From contig JAJEKV010000532.1 in assembly GCA_021234155.1 (NCBI GenBank), positions 1 through 64,000 on the forward strand: a stretch of 64,000 nt of DNA, given 5' to 3'. Below the pieces are notes generated by a model. The model searched no databases and was not told the origin of the DNA. It was given only the letters and a program-made list of their open reading frames with translations. This DNA comes from Isoetes taiwanensis (Eukaryota > Streptophyta > Lycopodiopsida > Isoetales > Isoetaceae). Positions 1-12,459 of the stretch are shown here, one piece after another; positions within the stretch are counted from its first letter, which is position 1, and each line of letters opens with the position of its first letter. A program made the position numbers and the translations under genes.

Positions 1-324
1 ACCATAAATTGGAGAGAAAGGGAAGGGAAAATAGAAAAGGAAAAATGGGGGCAGTAAAAAGAAAAAGAAATGGAATAATGGAAAAAAGAAAAAGTAAATT
101 GAAAAATGTAAAAAGGAAAAGGGACAAGGGAAAATAGGAAAAAAAAAAAAAAATAGTAGACAAGGCAAAATGAAAAAGGAAAAACGGAAAAGATAAGAAG
201 AAGTGCGAAATGTGGTCAAATGCTCTTGATTATCCAATTTTAAAACAAGAATCCATTTAACAATTGCTCAATTATGTCATTCACAAGTTCTAGCTTCAAA
301 GAACGCCGGGCACCTTAACTAGTT
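1..324 (+). mobile_element. Helitron 3' terminal part (truncated by window edge)
   Basis: The segment ends in CTAG at 321-324 followed by T, the canonical Helitron 3' terminus. The last bases, GGGCACCTTAACTAGT, differ by two positions from the terminus of the complete Helitron ending at 46218 (GGGCACCATTACTAGT). The right hairpin arm (GCCGGGC) is visible but its left partner has decayed. Bases 1-200 are strongly purine-biased on the plus strand, like the interiors of the Helitrons at 44.0-46.2 kb and 54.3-55.8 kb. No Rep/helicase coding sequence is seen. The 5' end lies outside the window. Confidence 0.6.
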
Positions 325-1780
325 TATTATAAAGTATTGTCCATGGATTAGTTGCAGGCATAATTGTAAAGATGTTGGTCTTGCAAGAGAGCTGATACTG
401 ATCCTTTGATTCTTACATCTTATATAGATTTGACAAACATATAATTAGGCATGTGAGGTTCATTGTTCTATGACTCAAGTCTCTCAAGTTTACAGTCATA
501 TGATATGTCACCTTTAGTTAGAAGTTAGATTCCAAAGTCATATGATATATTACCTTTAGTTAGATTCCAATATGATAGTCAATATTTTCTCAGCAAGCGA
601 GATAGCTCGGAAAGAATGATGTGCTTGAAACAAGCTTTCTCGGCTTTCAACGAGAGCAAAATCCCTCATGGTGTTATGATGGATGAGGCGACATTCATGA
701 AGAATATTAAGGGTTTGTACAGCAGTCATGTTTATAATGATTGTGTTTTTGCTTACCTTCTTGGCACGTGTTCCCATCAACTTATTTCTCCTATCCCTTT
801 ACAATGAAGGTAAAATTTGCCATGTGACTACACTCCTGGGATTTTGATCAAAAATATATTTCATTTTTTTTTTTTCACTTGAGGTCATACAACACTATCT
901 TAAAAGGGCCCTCGATTTCTACCGATGGCTTTGCTGACCTACAATCACTTCACTATTTTAATTAACCTATGTCTCTGCTTGAAATTCAAATCCAGCTAGA
1001 AAACCAATGCCTAATAGCAGCCCAAGTGCATATGAAAGAAGGAGATCTAGAGTCATTAAAGCAACATGAACCTGTGATGTTACAGAGAACCTACAATTAG
1101 TAGGGTTTGCAACTTCTTGGGAAGGCGCCGCGATGACATTGTTGTGTTATAAATTATGACATGGTAATTGTTGTTGTGGTTCTTTAATGTTCTCACGTAT
1201 ATATGTGGGTATAGTTCCCATTGTTTTTGCAATGTACTTTTCAAATCCGGGTTTAAAAAAAGCTTTACATCAACAACCCATAGACATGGCCACTTGCAAT
1301 CTACATGTTCCCAAAAATGATACAATGGCTCAGAAGTTGCTCGAGGCAAGATGCAAGAATATACAACAAAGTTGCTCTTAAAATATGCAAGAAGGAGATG
1401 CATCTATCTTTGTGTATCACTTTGCAACAACATAATGAATGGGAAGTAACCCGAGAACCCTAAATTCTTCCAAATGCCCCCCAAATATAGCTTGAAATCA
1501 TGTAGATTAGACAAGAATGAGATATTTGAAGTGGTAAGGTGGTTTGTTAACATGGGATTGGGCTTTGTTGTGCAAAATTGACATGTTGATAGGGATCCAT
1601 ACGCCAACCCAATCCCCCTTTTTTTTTTTCCCAACCCAAAATGCACAAAGAAAAAGGAGAGAAATCCTGAATGTTTAATGCTTATGCTTATGAGATAATT
1701 AAAAGACCACTCAACCATCGAGATCCGGAAAGGATAAAGGAGATAAATAGAAGAACACTCAACCATTGAGACCGAGAAAT
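325..1780. other. No recognisable gene
   Basis: AT-rich sequence with only short, overlapping frames on both strands and no recognisable domain. The motif CATATGATAT occurs twice near 498 and 540 in a short local duplication. I see nothing else. Confidence 0.5.
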
Positions 1781-1789
1781 TATTACAAT

Positions 1790-1905
1790 TGCCAAAGCTG
1801 CCAGATGGCAAACATCCCCAAATAGCAAAGTATAGAGGCAATGGAGGAATCGAACCTCCGGACACCCCACACACCACAAAACAAAAATCGAAAAACATGG
1901 AGAGT
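1790..1905 (-). repeat. Possible tRNA-derived (SINE-like) fragment
   Basis: On the minus strand a perfect pol III B-box-like string, GGTTCGATTCC, lies near 1846-1856, preceded by GTGTGTGGGGTGTCC. This resembles the tRNA-derived head of plant SINEs. No convincing A box is visible upstream, so this could be a decayed SINE, a tRNA pseudogene or chance. Confidence 0.3.
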
Positions 1906-2021
1906 TACAATACAAAACACTTGATAGATGAAACCTTCAAGAGCATAAACATAAGCATAAGCATAAATGACTTTGTGAAGCAACTCTAAGCCTAAACAAC
2001 ATCACTTACGTTTAATTTATG

Positions 2022-2050
2022 CCAAGAACCGGGCAACAAGCATTAGTTAT
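2022..2050 (+). repeat. Possible degenerate Helitron 3' terminus
   Basis: The sequence TTATGCC...GGGC followed by a dozen bases ending ATTAGT resembles the 3' ends at 44016 (TTATGCCCAAAATTTGGGC then ...TTATAG|T) and 46218. The hairpin is imperfect and the end reads TTAG rather than CTAG. The overlapping minus-strand reading TCTTATATTATAA also looks like this family's 5' end. The two readings cannot both be right, so support is weak. Confidence 0.2.
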
Positions 2051-2881
2051 AATATAAGATGATACGGGTGATAGAAGAAAATATGAGCGCACCCTTCTCG
2101 CGCCTCGGGACTTGTGCATCACCCAGCCCTGATGGATGAGGCTTTGCTTGAAGCTGTTCTTTAGGGGCTGGGTTTTGTCATCCCTCTCCAAGGCCATGAG
2201 AACACCCTTCAAGCCATCGAGGATTTGATCGATTTAGCTAGCACTAATCAGTCTAGAATAGGTTTCTGTAGGGCAGATTTTGAATTCTTTAACAAGTTTT
2301 TTTTGTGCATCCTTTGCTTTGACAGAGTTGGCTCCCTCAGAGTATCAGCATAACTCTCAGCCTTACATTGCTCTGGGCAATAGATTTGAGAGAAATCTCT
2401 TTCTCTTAGATGTCCCTATCGATTTTGGAACTGAACCCCTCTACCACTGGGCAGAGTTTTTCGATCTCTAGCTAGCAGAAGTTTTTGGAGATCTCGTGTG
2501 GTGGTTTGGAGGTTCGGGGTGGCTAACTGACCCTGTCGTCACTTTGGTTTCTCTCTTTTTCTTTCTGTTCTCTGGTTTTTCTGGTTTTTTCTGGTTTTCT
2601 TGATTTTGTTGTTTCTCTAACGACTGATGGGACCCTTTACCCCTGATTAGATCCTTGCAGATGGCTTAGGGTACGAGCAGTCCTTCTTGATTGTCTTAAC
2701 AACTTTCCTTTCTTTTTCCAATCATTCTAAATTCCCCTTCCTCTTCCCCTTTTCGGATCTTTCGCTCCTTTCCAGTTATTTCCCCCCTTTCCAGTTCTTT
2801 TCCACCTTTCTTTCGTCTTCTTTTCGGGCTTATTCTTGTTTCTCTTCTCTCTTCGACCGATCCTTTTTTTTTTTGTTGCAT

Positions 2882-4540
2882 TATGAGAACCAGGGATCGA
2901 CAAACAAACCGGCAAATAGGGGACCTTCATCCTCAACAAGGGTGCCGTATGAGTATAAGGACACGGATCCAATTACGATTATCCAAAGCCGGGACCAAAT
3001 TTTTGTTCGATGACAAGAAAGATCAAACCTGGTCAAGATAAAGAGCTTAAGGCTGCTTTTGATATAATTAGAGAGAACAACAAGAAGTAGCAAAGCATAA
3101 TGTATGGGAGTGCGTATGAAGGGCGGATCATCGTGGTGTAAACTTGAAATGCAGAGGTTGGAGAATCAATACAAAGAGGGCAAAGCTAACGACAAGGACA
3201 CTTTAAAGAGGATCATTGCAGCCTCAAAACCAAATCTTCCAAGATCTATGACGAAATGTCGAAGAAAAGAAAAGGACTTGTTGAAGAACTTGAGGATCTC
3301 GGTGGAGATCAAAGCCTCTTCTCTTTCCTACTGGTGAACGTTTGGGAGGAAGCCGATGATCATGTGATCGAGAATTTTGGAAGGATTCAAAATAGACTTC
3401 CCCTTTTGCCGCTAAAACTCAAGGAAGTGGAAATGGATTACAAAACTTACCAACTCCCCGCTTTTGAAACTCCTACCAAGTGCAAAATTGCTGTGAATGG
3501 TTATTTTCATGAATCTTGATTGCCAATCGCAGAACGCCAAAATTGTACCAAAGATCAAGGAGAAGAATTTGGACAAAACAAAACAAAGGTCTCAGCTGAC
3601 ATCAAGTCCTCGGTCCGATTATGGGGAAAATATGACAAAATCAATGGTAACTCTTACAAGAACGCTTTTTACTCAATTCTTTGAATTGCTAATGTTAATG
3701 TTGCCACCGACTCGTTGATATGGAAAAAGATACTATTAGGACTTAGGCATTCTTGACCTTAGTAACATTACTGATAACTTGGCTAATGTCAAGTATACCA
3801 ATCATGGAATTCTTGCCCATTTCCCCCAAAATTGTCCTTCCTTAAGCACCGTGAAGTACTGGATCACCAAGACTCTCATGGTTCCTATTCTTTCCATCCT
3901 TAAACTGGACAATAAGACTTTCAAATAATCAGAAAGAGGAAAAGAATGTCCCTCAAATTCTTACCAGAAAGATCTCCCTCATCTCTGGATATCCAGTGTA
4001 TATTATGAAATGGGATCCTTTCTATATACCAGGAGATTTCTCCACAATTGCTACTACCACTTAGATCTCATGCTTAAATCTGCCTATGGGTTGCTGGACA
4101 GTCTCTCATCTTAAAACCATTGCTAGTAGCTTAGGGGAGATCATCCAGGTCTCTATCCCTCAAACTAGTTTCCCCTTTGTTTGTATTGAGGAAGAAGATC
4201 TTTTCTAATTGGGAGGACTGTATTCCTTGCAAAATTCCTAACAGAGGCATATTTAATGTTAATATCTCCTACTCTAAAATGCCTCTGGCTAAGATTTCTC
4301 CTCCAAAAGAGTACAAGGAAATCAAGGTGCAGAAAGATGTGGAAACACATCAAAGCAAGCAGGTTTCGAGACCAAAAACTAAGCCCATGGAGGACAACCA
4401 TATCAACAAGGCTCAACAAAAGGGTTATTCAAGAAGAAAATCACCACACCAAGGTTGAATATAATGTATGCAAAAATCACCATGGTATGTTTTTTCCGAT
4501 AGAGGTATTATATTCCAATTTCCTCCAAAGTGGTGATTAG
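2882..4540 (+). pseudogene. LINE ORF1 remnant (DUF4283-like RNA-binding protein)
   Basis: Open pieces in shifting frames run from an ATG near 2882. The clearest open stretch is 3256-3519 (KRKGLVEELEDLGGDQSLF onward). At 4058-4205 the frame reads LNLPMGCWTVSHLKTIASSL and then GEIIQVS. This matches the C-terminal half of the DUF4283 fold typical of plant LINE ORF1, which binds the element RNA. Upstream, at about 3790-3860, the phrase GILAHFPQNCPSLSTVKYW also fits the family. The tail after 4200 is Lys/Gln-rich and basic. At least three frameshifts and several stops break the protein. Confidence 0.65.
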
Positions 4541-4794
4541 AGTCCATCCTATGAATTTGAGCATCTCAACTTTAGATATTGGCATTTTAAATGATAATTT
4601 TGGCATTTGTGAGGAAACCAGGAAGGAAGACTCGGAGGATGACTTTGACTTCCAGGTCAGTAGCAAGACTTCCACTCACGGAGGATGAGACCCGTCAGTC
4701 ATCAAGTAGAAGGAAAAGGAAAAAAAAAAACTTCAAAGATTACACTTTGGGACCTCCAAGAAGATCCCCAAGAAAAATCCTCCCCATCCAATGG

Positions 4795-5850
4795 ATATAA
4801 GTCTTAAAGGTATCACTTGGAATATCCAAGGCATCAATTCGGGAATCTCAAAAGAGGTAGATTAAAGGTTTGCCTAAGTTCTATGAATCTTGATTTTATT
4901 TTTCTTTCAAGAGCATAAGATTCATGATGACAATATCAACTCTATAATTAGAGATGTTCTACCCAAGAAACTTCCAAAGATTGGTCTCTCAAAGCTAACA
5001 AGACTTCAAGCAGCATTACCATAGCTTGGAATAATAGACTCAACTTTGGATGATATCCAAATGATCAATGGTAACGTGAGAAGATGGCAGATTATCCATG
5101 GGAAGGCTGGAGATAAGAGGATTGCCTTCATAAATGTTTATGCTTACCATCAGCCCCCCCTGATAGAGTTAGCCTTTGGGATGTCATAAATAGGAGTCTA
5201 GAGAGAATTCCTTATGATGAATGTATTTTAGCTGGTGACTTTAATATGGTTACCCATAGCTATATGAGGAGCACCAACTTCAAGCCTTTGTGACAATGAG
5301 TTCTCAAGCTGGAACTCTCTCCTCTATTCTCACCACCTCTCTCTCGCCAGGGTTATTCCCCATTCTTATAGTTGGAGTGATCATAGAGATCAGCCAGTTT
5401 GTTGTCTCCATGACAGATTTTATCTTAGTGAAACCCTGAGCAATAAAGACTAGGGTCACTAATCTCACCAACTACACTCTCTCTGACCATTTCCCCCAGC
5501 TTATAAGTATATGTGGTAACAATCCTCAGAGGAAGAGGAATTCTTATTTTAAGCTGAACACTAATCTTCTTGAGCAGGATGACTTTTTGCATAACCTTCA
5601 GCAGATTATTTCTCAAGAGGATAGACCTATTGGTAACAGAGGATGGATGGATTGGTGGGTAAAGGTTTCCAAAAGAATCAAGAATTGGCTCAAGGTCTGG
5701 GGAAAAGAAGTCCATAGAAGCAACACTGCCCATTTACAGGACCTTAGATCCCAGTTAGACTTGGCTCAGGGGACACAAAAAGATGACATCAAAATTCAAA
5801 TAGAAAGAGAGGAAATTAGAATTGCCAGAGGTTGGAAGATCAAATGAAGG
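4795..5850 (+). pseudogene. LINE ORF2 endonuclease domain remnant
   Basis: The domain opens with ISLKGITWNIQGINSG at about 4797, the usual start of plant L1 endonucleases of the exonuclease-endonuclease-phosphatase fold. The metal-site motif appears as LAGDFNMV at 5228-5251 and the catalytic SDH as LSDHFPQ at about 5478-5498. Both motifs are preserved although frames shift between them. The following helical linker (5587-5847, ...NRGWMDWWVKVSKRIKNW...) is the usual region between endonuclease and RT. The enzyme would nick target DNA to prime reverse transcription. Stops in between show it is inactive. Confidence 0.7.
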
Positions 5851-6163
5851 TAAAAGGAGCTAAAGGAAGATGAAAGAAGCAACTCAAAGTATTTTTTCAT
5901 CAAGGCTAAAGGCAGAGTAAAGACTAAAGAGAAATCACATTTATAGTATTCTTTGGGATGGCAATAATATTGACAATGACACACAGCTTAAGTGTGCTGC
6001 CAAAACTCATTTCTCCAGGATTATGGGAACTGAGGAGAATATTAGAAGGGAAGACATTAAAAATTTTGTGTATATCCAACAGAAAGTGACTGAGCATATG
6101 AATGATAGATTATCCAGACCTTTTACTTATGATGAAATGCTGAAGGTTCTTTAGAGATGGAGA

Positions 6164-7580
6164 ATGGCAAGACTCGTGTCCCGATGGTCTCAAAGTGAGT
6201 TCTTCAAGAAATCTTGGGAAATTCTAGGTAAGGATATTGTATCCCCGCCAATGAGTTCCTCGATTACTAAGTACCGGATTAGGATTAATACAAGTTTAAT
6301 TGCCCCCATCCCGAAGATTGAGCTCCCAATTACCTTCTCGACTATAGACCTATATCTCCCACCAATGTGGTTTATAAGTTAATTACAGGTACCATTGCTT
6401 TTCGTCTCAAACCTATCCTAGAGGAAGTTACCAGTAACACTCAAAGTGCCTATCTGAGAGGAAGGTATATTCTAGATAATGTTGCTGCTGCATCTTTAGG
6501 TATCTCTGGGCCAAAGACTCTAATCAGATCAATTGGCCTCCTCAAATTGGACATCACAAAGGCTTTTACATCAGTAAGTTGGGCTTTTTTATTCTGGTGT
6601 TGTAAGAAACTTGGATTCTCTGACAATGTAATCTCAGTATTCCAAGCTATTCTTAATAATTCTAGATCTGCTGTTCTTATCAATAGTGAATGTAGTCCTT
6701 TTTTTGATATTAAAGGGGTCAAGCAGGTTGCCCCTTGCTCCTTTCCTTTTCTTGATTGTGATGGAAGGATTAAACAGCAACTTCAAGAGAGCAAAGGATC
6801 TTCATTTAATCAAGGGTCTCAGTCTTCCCTCTCAAGAGGAAAACGAGATTCTTAATGTCCACTTTGCAGATGATACCTTCTTATTTCTTCATTTGGAAGA
6901 TCAATCCATTCAGAACACTCAAGCTATTTTGGAAGATTTTGGTAAGTGCTCGGGATGCAAAATCAATCCTATCAAGACCAAGTTAATCTCAAGACATCAA
7001 GTGGAGGGTGAGCATGCAGCTGCAAGCTTGGGATGTATGTATCTCTCCCCTAATACTAAAACGAAAATTCTAGGCATCCCTTATGCTATTAGGGTTAATG
7101 CTTGTGAGCTCTGGGAAGACTTAATTGATAAATTCTACAAAAAGGTTGACTCCCTTAATTCCAAATTCCTTTCCAAAAATGGGAGAGCCATTCTGGCAAA
7201 CTCGGTTATTTCTTCTTCTCAGGTCTACCAGTCCTCTATCATTATGGCCCCTAAAAATGTTTTGGCTAAAATGCAAGGCATTATTGGTAGGTTCATAGCA
7301 GGTGGATCTAGTAGGAGATGCTGGATTCCTATCTCTATGGAAGAATGCTGCAAACATAAAAGGATGGGAGGTCTGGGAGTCATCAACATTGAGAAGCAGG
7401 CCACTTGCTTTGGCTGCAAAATACTTCTTGAGTGGCCCCAAAAACCAGTTAACCACCTCGTAAGTACTCTCATTTCCCATTATATTAAAAGTGCCACCCC
7501 TTTGGTTGGAGAAATCTTAAAATGCAGCTGCCTCATAGCATCTACTTTGATTTCACCATTCCTACCACCATGCCTTTGAT
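6164..7580 (+). pseudogene. LINE ORF2 reverse transcriptase domain, frameshifted
   Basis: Fingers and palm read in one frame at 6367-6720 (TSNTQSAYLRGRYILDN, then KLDITKAFTSVSWAFL). A frameshift near 6720 moves the rest into the frame of 6686-7579. The catalytic box is HFADDTFLFLH at about 6861-6893, a FADD variant common in plant LINEs. The thumb contains KILGIPYAIRV and LSKNGRAILANSVISS. Family knowledge says this copies element RNA at the nicked target. The frameshift alone would abolish activity. Confidence 0.85.
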
Positions 7581-7599
7581 TATGAAGAAATGGATTAGA

Positions 7600-8425
7600 G
7601 CATGGTTAAAGGTTAAAGGTATGTACACTTGGAAAGAAGGACTTTCACAGATCAACCTATTTTTTGGAGTCCCTCTCTTATTCCGGATGACCCTAACACA
7701 TGTCTCGCCACTAATTTCCCTAAGTTAGCCAAGCAATGGACTAACAGTGGAATTATCTACATAAGGGACATTATTGATGATTTTGTCTACGAAGAATCCA
7801 ATCTAGCAGGATTGGGAGATGACTCTGCATGACTTTTACTAGTATCTCGAGGAGATTGGCATGTGGAGCATGGCATGATACTAATGTTTTTTGGCATATT
7901 AATGGATGAATTTGGCCTACAGGTATCTCAACAGAAACCAAGAAATATCCATTCACATGAAATGGAATATTGACCCTGACAGAGTTCTCAAGAACTTGAC
8001 ATTCATGTGGAAAAGTCCAATTCATCCAAAAATCAAGGCTTTCATGTGGCATCTTTGGCATAAGGCCCTTGCCACCAACAGGAAGAGATGGAAGCTTAAT
8101 ATGTCTAATTCTGACATTTGTGTTAGGTGCTTACAGGATTAGGAAGATGAAGCACATCTATTTAAATATTGTCTATGGGCAGAATGGACCTTGGAGCTAG
8201 CTGAAACTGAGTTGAATATTCCTGGCTTATCCAATATGCAAACTATAGAGCTCTTCTTCCCTGCTAACCCAGTCGAATGGAGGAGGTATATTCTCCTGTG
8301 AAGAATGTGGAAGGGAAGGAATTCCTTGATATTCAAGGAGGAAATCATCTGGCCCAATGCCATTATCAAGCAAGCCCAATATGATATAAATTGGGTTTTG
8401 GAAGTGTATGGGAATCAGAATTAAG
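7600..8425 (+). pseudogene. LINE ORF2 C-terminal region with zf-RVT zinc finger
   Basis: The frame at 7906-8142 reads WKSPIHPKIKAFMWHLWHKA followed by NSDICVRC. After an in-frame stop come EDEAHLFKYC, giving the C-x2-C...H-x4-C pattern of the zf-RVT domain found at the end of plant LINE ORF2. The usual hydrophobic tail follows (IIWPNAIIKQAQYDINWVLE, about 8346-8405). The region at 7600-7830 connects it to the RT in two different frames. It is a decayed tail of the element, not a separate gene. Confidence 0.75.
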
Positions 8426-8481
8426 GTTCAAATCTATTCTTTAATGTTGGTTTTCTTTTTATTTACAGGTAATACTCTGAT

Positions 8482-8791
8482 TATGTTCAAAAGGCTGAGG
8501 TGGAAAAGGATGAATCTCCATGCGAATGCGCTTTGGCTCACACAATTTGGAGTTGAAGTCCCTAACGAGCACGGTGAAGATTGTCATTGCAATTGTGCCT
8601 GCACCTCCTATTTTGACGAGAAAAGATACATCCTCTGCAATGCAAAAGACAAGAAGGACAGATTCAATCCAGGAAAGGCTCACCTGTGCAAGTGCCCTTA
8701 TTGCCTATTCATTGTAGCTAATAAGGGAATGGGAAGGAAAGACCATTCCAAGAGGGAGCCCAAGAAAAGAAGATTCTCGGGTGAACACTAA
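8482..8791 (+). CDS. Small Cys-rich, Lys-rich ORF, unknown
   Basis: An open frame, with a possible in-frame start at 8408 or 8482, encodes about 100-128 residues. It holds paired cysteine clusters (EDCHCNCACTSYF, then GKAHLCKCPYCLFIV) and ends in a basic tail. Spacing like C-x-C-x-C and C-x-C-x2-C suggests metal binding, but I recognise no family. An AG preceded by pyrimidines at about 8466 could be a splice acceptor, so this may be one exon. It directly follows the LINE tail and could instead be element-derived. Confidence 0.3.
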
Positions 8792-9140
8792 TCACCTGGC
8801 TTATCCTGATATTAGCTGTTATTTTGAAACTGTCAAAAACTTTATGATTTCTCTAAATTTGGATAGTTTAGTTTTATCAGGGTCACTAACCTACACTTTC
8901 CTAAAGGTTATTTTCTAAAAAGAGCTTTTAAACCATCATTCAATTAAATTGGGTTTATATCTTAATTTTGGGACAAATTTCATATTGCATGTTTTTAGTA
9001 GCATATTCAAATTCACACATTTCACCTCAAAATTATGAAAACGTAATATCATGTTATTTACAAATTAGTCAATATTTCACAATATAGCACCATATCATAA
9101 AAAGCGTGATAACAAAATTTACATAGTTATTCAACTTTCT
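8792..9140. other. AT-rich intergenic DNA
   Basis: Strongly AT-rich, with short dispersed A/T runs and no usable reading frame. I see no gene or clear repeat in it. Confidence 0.5.
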
Positions 9141-11890
9141 TCAAGCACCCCCAATGATATCATAGCCTTCTTCCGACATCCCGAGGTATTGTAATTCTCG
9201 CATTTCTAAAATTTGGAATAGTGTTTGGAGTCCATGAGTACAAAACACTTTCATAGTCTAGCCAAAGATCAGGATCTTTCGGTTCTCCCTTATCTCTTTG
9301 TCCAACAATGAAGTACCTTTTCTTTATCATATCGTTGGTCAAGCGATGCCTTTGGACACCACCATTCCACCCGCGACATGGTTGAAGTTAATATTACCTT
9401 CTTCTTTGCAAATATCGAGATAGTGAACCCCAACCACATTGGATATGTATCTAAATCTGATGGCTTTACTACCACAAATTGGTGGCATTCCAAGTCAGTG
9501 GAAGGTTCATAAGCATCCATGCCTAGAAACTTTGGCCTATTGTTCTTAGGACCAACATAGTGTTTGTCGGAAGGAGAAGGAGCATATTCTTTGCGAATGC
9601 TACTTACGGTGTCATCAAAATCCTCAAAGACCTGCTAAGGTCTTCCACCTAGTCTTAGGCAACCACCCTTCTTTCAATTCATCCGAGGATGTGTCTATCT
9701 CCCCCAACGGGTTAATCACCTTCTTCCCAAAAAGCCACCAAGGCACGGTTGGTGTCATCTGGATTGGTTTGCCAATGCTTTATATAGTCTTGGATTCCTT
9801 CCTTAGTCAATCCCAATTGCTTCACTTCTTCAGTAGGTTTTAAAGCTTTTGGTTGACCTAGAGGTATCATAGGCTTGCCATTCTCATCTCTCGCCATATT
9901 TCCTCCCCTCCTCTCCCTCATCCTCTCAAGGTCTCATCTTCCATTGGAAGATTGGAATCCCATCTCTCACCCAAAAAGTGAAGGCAGAGGCCTGGAATGA
10001 CCTTCAAGATCCAATGTATAACCATCCACAAAGCTCTTCCGGGCACTTCTTCTATGAGAGAAGCTATAGGGTTTGGAGTAGTGCATTCATGCAAGATTTC
10101 CATTAGCCTAGGAAAGGTTGGTCCTTGTTTCGCCTTGGGTATACAACTATATTTGCCAAATAATGCATCCACATCCTCATGGGTATGCGGGCATAGAAAC
10201 CCTAAATTAACTCTTTCAAATATCCCCACCTGTTAAGTAGGATAGGAAAGAAAACATCCACTGTTCTTATTTTGGCCAAAGACAATTATCAAGTTGCAAG
10301 AGAAACCTTTTGGGTAGATCTTGAGGTTTAGCACGTGAAGTTGAAGCTCCAACATGTTCATTAGACCCATGCTTCCTAAACCTTGCCTTCTGAACTTTTC
10401 AATATTGTTAGGGTTTCCATCTAACAATGCTCTATGTAGTGCCCGGCTAAATGTAAGGTCCTGGAGGTGACCATTGTATCCATTTTCATAGTTTCTCAAA
10501 CACCTCATGATACTCCCAATATGAAAATCTGGACCATCACTCCACAACTCAAACTAAAATGGCCATAGTAGGTTTGATTCTGCCCATGCAAGATTGCCCC
10601 AGTCATTGAGATCTCCAAAGGGTATGATCTTCCACATGACTTTGGTATGTACTTGAATTGTGGAAGACAAGTCTTTTCTTTGGTCCATCTTGTCATGTAT
10701 AATACATAAATAGTTATTGGGTTCCAATGCAGATAAAGTCCTCCACATCCAATAACATGATCTACATGATAGTTGGTCGGTCATATGGTCCTTCATATGC
10801 TCCCTTATCCTAGCCCTTTTGACTAGGTTGCAGTCTTATCAAGAGTCTCCTTCAACTTAGCACATAAATTGCACTTTGCAAAGTTGTTTGAAGTTGCTAT
10901 GGTGACATGATTGAAATGCTTCTTCCATAACCTACTAAAGCTAGGTTGGGATATTGGAAGAATTCCCAATTCTCAAGTAGGAATTCACTTCTTCCAAAAT
11001 ACTCTTTTGAGTACAATGTGATGGCAACCTTTTCTCAACAACCTGCTCTTCTCTTTTCATCCCTTCTACTTTTGTGTGGCATAGACTCTGCATTGAAATC
11101 AATATATTTTTCAAATATCTCCTGGCAGCCTGGGGTCCTAGCATTGGTCTCAACAAACCATTATTTCCATGTAAAGCAATCCATTTCCCCTCTGCACCTG
11201 TTTTTTTGCCAATTATGCCATGAAGAAGTTGGAATTGCATGGATACTACGCCATGCTTTTGCACATATCCATTTGCCTAGCAAAGGGTATCTTTTCTGTT
11301 TGGGTTTCTTTCATCTTGAAGTGCATGCTCGAAGATTGTGTACATGTAGGTCCTCCTCTCATCAGCAGTGTACTCTTGAAAAGTGGCTCTTGCTTCCACC
11401 AATTGTTCTATTGTGAAGAATTGCATACAATCACTCAACAACAATCTGGCCCCTAACCTTCACCATTGTCTCACGTTTGGTGTCACTAATCAACTTGGCT
11501 CTTTTGCTAGGATAATGCGGCAAGGCGATACTTCTCCCCTTTTGCCTAGGTTTAGAGTTCAGCGCCAATGGATCAATATCAAGACAATCATTGTCCCCAA
11601 CAACCTCGGGGCTCTGGAAAAATATAATCCTCCACAAATTGAACACTACTTATAGGCCATGCCATGATGCAAGGAACCTCCAATTGCTTGACACAACCAA
11701 AACATTCCTTGTCACCCAAACCTTTACCTTTCAGTTGTCTTCCAACATGAAATTGCAATACCAATATTGTCTTCCCTAGCCTTTCATCATTACTTGGCTT
11801 GACCGGGGATCTGCTAGCACAATGACTCCTTGGCCTACTATTTCCTTGTTGCACTTGTGCATGATTCTCACCTTCTTGTTCCTCCATTGC
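9140..11890 (-). pseudogene. DUF7869-like transposon-associated gene, decayed
   Basis: Read on the minus strand, open pieces in three frames line up in order as one protein of the DUF7869 type, a large multicopy plant family often linked to mobile elements and of unknown biochemistry. Recognisable landmarks are a Cys pair in NNFAKCNLCAKLKETL (about 10,855-10,900), IIHDKMDQRK (about 10,674-10,703), and FERVNLGFLCPHTHEDVDAL followed by FGKYS (10,140-10,220). The C-terminal part at 9160-9520 (DPDLWLDYESVLYSW and similar) follows. Frameshifts occur at least at about 9.7, 9.92, 10.23, 10.55 and 11.0 kb, so no full product is possible. An N-terminal start may lie near 11,887. The family call is from memory of motifs and needs an HMM check. 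Confidence 0.6.
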
Positions 11891-11899
11891 ACCCTACTA

Positions 11900-12340
11900 T
11901 AGAGGACTAATTGTTTTTCTTCAACATTCTTGCTAGGAGTTGGTTTTCATTGATATTGCTCTTTTCACCATCTTGAGTTGAGGGGCACCATTGACCTAGG
12001 CAAATTGCACCCTTTTTAGTCAATGAGTAAGAAAAAATTATTACACCATAAGATAAAAAAAGTAATTACATTTATGGAATATGTAGAGGTAAATCAAATT
12101 TTTTTAAAAGCAAGAAATTCTTGGAAATAGGTTTAATATAATAATAACAATAGGCGTAAATGAAATCATTTAAAACAAGAATTTTCATGGCAACAACAAA
12201 GGAAATGACATTTATATAAATATATCAAATTTTAATTATCGAAAATTTGGATATATGATTCTGAAAAAACATATAACTAATAGGCGTGAGAATTTATTAT
12301 CCATAATAATATACCCTAGATAATATAGTTGGCGGAATTT
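11900..12340. other. AT-rich stretch with first GGCGT motifs
   Basis: No gene seen. Very AT-rich, with GGCGT(G) motifs at 12153-12157 and 12283-12288. These begin the motif series that characterises the block to 21.2 kb. Confidence 0.45.
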
Positions 12341-12350
12341 AAATGCGCTT

Positions 12351-12430
12351 TGGCGTGTTATTTGAGGCAATAAATTATTCACGCTAATTTCTAATTAACC
12401 CTATATAAATCCGGTTCACGCTCTCAAGAC
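12351..12430 (+). promoter_or_regulatory. TATA promoter-like module, copy 1
   Basis: Elements in order: GGCGTG (12352-12357), CACGCT (12380-12385), TATA box CTATATAAATCC (12401-12412), then TTCACGCTCTCAA where transcription would start. The same order and near-identical spacing recur at 13557-13638. An ATG in CCATGG context follows at 12460, about 55 bp below the TATA box. Promoter function is inferred from this layout. Confidence 0.5.
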
Positions 12431-12459
12431 CATTCTGTCCCAATTTTTTTTCGCTCGCC

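Larger units (their letters stand above)
2880..8430 (+). mobile_element. L1-type LINE, near full length, decayed
   Basis: The order of domains is that of a plant L1-type non-LTR retrotransposon: ORF1 with a DUF4283-like region, endonuclease, reverse transcriptase, and C-terminal zf-RVT. Every domain is broken by stops or frameshifts, so the copy is dead. The pyrimidine-rich stretch at about 2520-2880 may be its 5' UTR. I could not define target-site duplications or a poly(A) tail, so both ends are approximate. Confidence 0.8.
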
